This document shows, one piece after another, positions 62,413-64,000 of a stretch of DNA of 64,000 nucleotides (its first letter is position 1; the number at the start of each line of letters is the position of its first letter). A program made the position numbers and the translations under genes. The notes under the pieces are model-generated. The model searched no databases and had not been told where the DNA came from. It worked only from the letters and a program-made list of their open reading frames with translations. The stretch comes from Methanomassiliicoccus sp. (GTDB lineage: Archaea; Thermoplasmatota; Thermoplasmata; Methanomassiliicoccales; Methanomassiliicoccaceae), in contig JAEILR010000020.1 of the NCBI GenBank assembly GCA_016109435.1, positions 264,857 to 328,856 of the forward strand, read 5' to 3'.

Positions 62413-62832
62413 TCACCGGCCGGGAAGCTCCAGGACCTCGAACTCGTTGCCGTCCTCATCGGTGAACCTGGCGATGAGCCGGCCGCTGGCGTCCCGCTGC
62501 GGCTTCACCGTGAAGTCCACCGCCTCGTCCACCAGGACCTTGTGGAAGTCGTAGATGGAATCAGTGATGAACGTCACCCCGGTGCGGATCCCCGGTTCCT
62601 CATCCCCTTCCCCCGGGAGGTAGAGGACCACTTCCGTTCCTCCGTCCTTCAGCGCCAGCCGGGCGTGGCCATGCTCCGCGTCGGTTGCCACCAGGCTCAG
62701 ACCGAAGTAGGTGGTGTAGACCTCCACGGCCCGGGAGAGGTCGCTCACCGGCACCCACACCTGACCTATCCTCAGAAGCTTGCCGCGTTCGATCTCCGGG
62801 GTCTCGCCTCCCATGGGGTCTCCGAGGGGCAT
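62413..62832 (-). CDS. VOC-family (glyoxalase/bleomycin resistance-like) protein
   Basis: A 139-residue single-polypeptide vicinal-oxygen-chelate protein. Two beta-alpha-beta units: RIGQVWVPVSDLSRAVEVYTTYFGLSL and GIRTGVTFITDSIYDFHKVL, with the C-terminal Glu in DEDGNEFEVLELPGR as a possible metal ligand. Too short and degenerate to assign as a glyoxalase; binds an unknown ligand. Downstream of, and on the same strand as, the glycosyltransferase with a 23-nt gap. Confidence 0.82.
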   Translation of the reverse strand: MPLGDPMGGETPEIERGKLLRIGQVWVPVSDLSRAVEVYTTYFGLSLVATDAEHGHARLALKDGGTEVVLYLPGEGDEEPGIRTGVTFITDSIYDFHKVLVDEAVDFTVKPQRDASGRLIARFTDEDGNEFEVLELPGR

Positions 62833-62855
62833 GCCCGGTCAAGGGGCGAAGGTGC

Positions 62856-64000
62856 TTAATCTAGATTGCTCCCGGCCATCTCCCGGTACACCTTCTGGGT
62901 CTCCTCCGCGGTGCGGTCCCAGGAGAACTGCTTGACCCGCTCCCTTCCCAAGGCGACCATCCGCTCCCGCTGCCGGTCGTCGAGGGCCGTCCGGCCCAAC
63001 GCCTCCTCCATGGATCCGGCGTCCTGGGGATCGAAGTACACCGCGGCGTCCCCGCCGATCTCCGGCAGCGAGGAGGCGCAGGCGAGGACCGCGGGACAGC
63101 CGCAGGCGAACGCCTCCAGGACCGGGAGGCCGAACCCCTCGTACAGCGAGGGGAACACGAACGCCCGGGCCCGGGCGTAAAGCTGGCAGAGGGCGCTGTC
63201 GCTCACCGCGCTCTGCCTGGACCTCGTACCGATGCCCAGGCGCTCCAGGGTCGCTGCTTCGGCGGGAGAGAAAGGACCGCCGCCGGCGCACACCAGGTGC
63301 AGCCCACGGTCCTCGGACATCAACCTGGACATGACCTCGGCGAAGCGGTCGAAGTTCTTGTATCCCGACCGCTTCCCGACGAACAGGACGTACCTCTCCG
63401 GCAGGTCGGAGGGAGCGTCCTGCGGTCGGCTCAGCTCCGGGCGGAGGGATACTCCCTGGTGGATCGTCCGTACCCTTCCAGGCTCGACCCCGAAGAGCCG
63501 GACGAGGTCGCTCCTGGTGCTGTCGGAGACGGTGACGATGCGCGCCGCCCGTTCCACCAGCCGCTTCTTCCACGCCGATACCGGCGAGCCGGGGAACAGC
63601 TCCGGGTACAGCTCGTGGATCATGTCGTGGACCTCGAGGTAGAAGGGCTTGCTGCCGATGGCGTCCAGGAAGTAGGGGTCGTAGTAGGTGGGCTGGAAAA
63701 CGTCGAAGTCGCCCTTCTTCACCGCCTTCAGGGAACGCCTCATGTTGGACCAGTACATCAGGTCCACCCCCGCGCGGTCCTTGGAGAGCGCGAAGAGCTT
63801 TCGCTTCATCGCGCTGGGACGAGGGTTCTGGGTCCTGTAGGTGGCGGTGGCCCGCAGGTCGAAGGTCAGCACCTCGCCGGCGGCGATGACCGGCTCGATG
63901 TCCGCCTGCTTCTCGTAGCGATCGATCATCTCCACATAGTATCGGGAGATGCCTCCCAGCGGCTGCATGGAGAATATCTGGTGATCATAGAGGACCTTCA
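62856..64000 (-). CDS. Glycosyltransferase family 4 (start cut off by one base)
   Basis: At least 381 residues of a GT-B fold glycosyltransferase that transfers sugars from nucleotide donors to surface glycans. The frame stays open to the window edge, where it reads (A)TG AAG GTC CTC TAT, so the start codon is almost certainly at 64001-63999, one base outside. N-domain has QPLGGISRYYVEMIDRYE; the donor site includes VGKRSGYKNFDRFAEVM and EGFGLPVLEAFACGCPAV (the EX7E motif). Complete at the C-terminus. Confidence 0.92.
   Translation of the reverse strand, partial: KVLYDHQIFSMQPLGGISRYYVEMIDRYEKQADIEPVIAAGEVLTFDLRATATYRTQNPRPSAMKRKLFALSKDRAGVDLMYWSNMRRSLKAVKKGDFDVFQPTYYDPYFLDAIGSKPFYLEVHDMIHELYPELFPGSPVSAWKKRLVERAARIVTVSDSTRSDLVRLFGVEPGRVRTIHQGVSLRPELSRPQDAPSDLPERYVLFVGKRSGYKNFDRFAEVMSRLMSEDRGLHLVCAGGGPFSPAEAATLERLGIGTRSRQSAVSDSALCQLYARARAFVFPSLYEGFGLPVLEAFACGCPAVLACASSLPEIGGDAAVYFDPQDAGSMEEALGRTALDDRQRERMVALGRERVKQFSWDRTAEETQKVYREMAGSNLD

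Overview
The window reads as a GC-rich euryarchaeal methanogen. The strongest evidence is a complete coenzyme F430 operon (cfbA, cfbE, cfbD, cfbC, cfbB), which is restricted to organisms with methyl-coenzyme M reductase or its relatives. Other archaeal features are TATA-box promoters with leaderless or short-leader starts, geranylgeranyl-reductase-family flavoproteins, a bacterio-opsin-activator-type regulator, a minimal SufC/SufBD system and a DUF2117 protein. High GC plus Thermoplasmata-like content suggests a Methanomassiliicoccales-type organism. That placement is inference: no rRNA, tRNA, mcr or pyl gene lies in the window.

Layout. 1-3.6 kb: two convergent ABC-2 exporters, one whose permease carries a pentapeptide-repeat-like outer loop. 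3.6-7.3 kb: PRC-barrel protein, glutamate-semialdehyde dehydrogenase and a flippase. 7.5-19.1 kb: mixed housekeeping and envelope genes (KGG stress protein, membrane proteins, universal stress protein, EamA transporter, winged-helix regulator, NAD-dependent epimerase, second flippase, DUF2117 protein, site-2 protease with CBS domains, ZIP transporter, cupin, corrinoid adenosyltransferase). 19.1-23.8 kb: two FAD oxidoreductases, a membrane protein, a bat-type regulator and an iron-sulfur flavoprotein. 23.9-30.1 kb: complete trpEGDCFBA operon. 30.2-51.7 kb: a tetrapyrrole island. 51.7-64 kb: HdrA-like flavoprotein, MFS transporter, membrane hydrolase, acyltransferase, sufC and sufBD, a second winged-helix regulator, a large surface protein, a VOC protein and a glycosyltransferase cut by the window edge.

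The tetrapyrrole island is the functional core. CbiMNQO imports cobalt (or nickel). A minus-strand operon (precorrin-2 dehydrogenase, hemA, hemB, hemL, hemC, cobA, hemD) makes sirohydrochlorin from glutamyl-tRNA. cbiTLFGHCDEA carries the cobalt branch to cobyrinate diamide, except that cbiJ is not seen. cfbAEDCB carries the nickel branch to F430. A distant cobO (19 kb) adenosylates corrinoids. Three of these units (cobO, the cbiT operon, and the intergenic region between the trunk and F430 operons) carry the same 17-bp inverted repeat, TTGGATG-N3-CATCCAA or a close variant, at promoter positions. I read this as a shared operator of an unidentified tetrapyrrole regulator and consider it the most interesting signal here.

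Other points of interest are a precorrin-2 dehydrogenase/hemA junction separated only by an in-frame TAG, a structured-RNA candidate beside a 19-codon lysine-rich ORF, several operator-like palindromes, and short ORFs coupled to larger genes. All functional assignments come from reading motifs and context; no database search was run.
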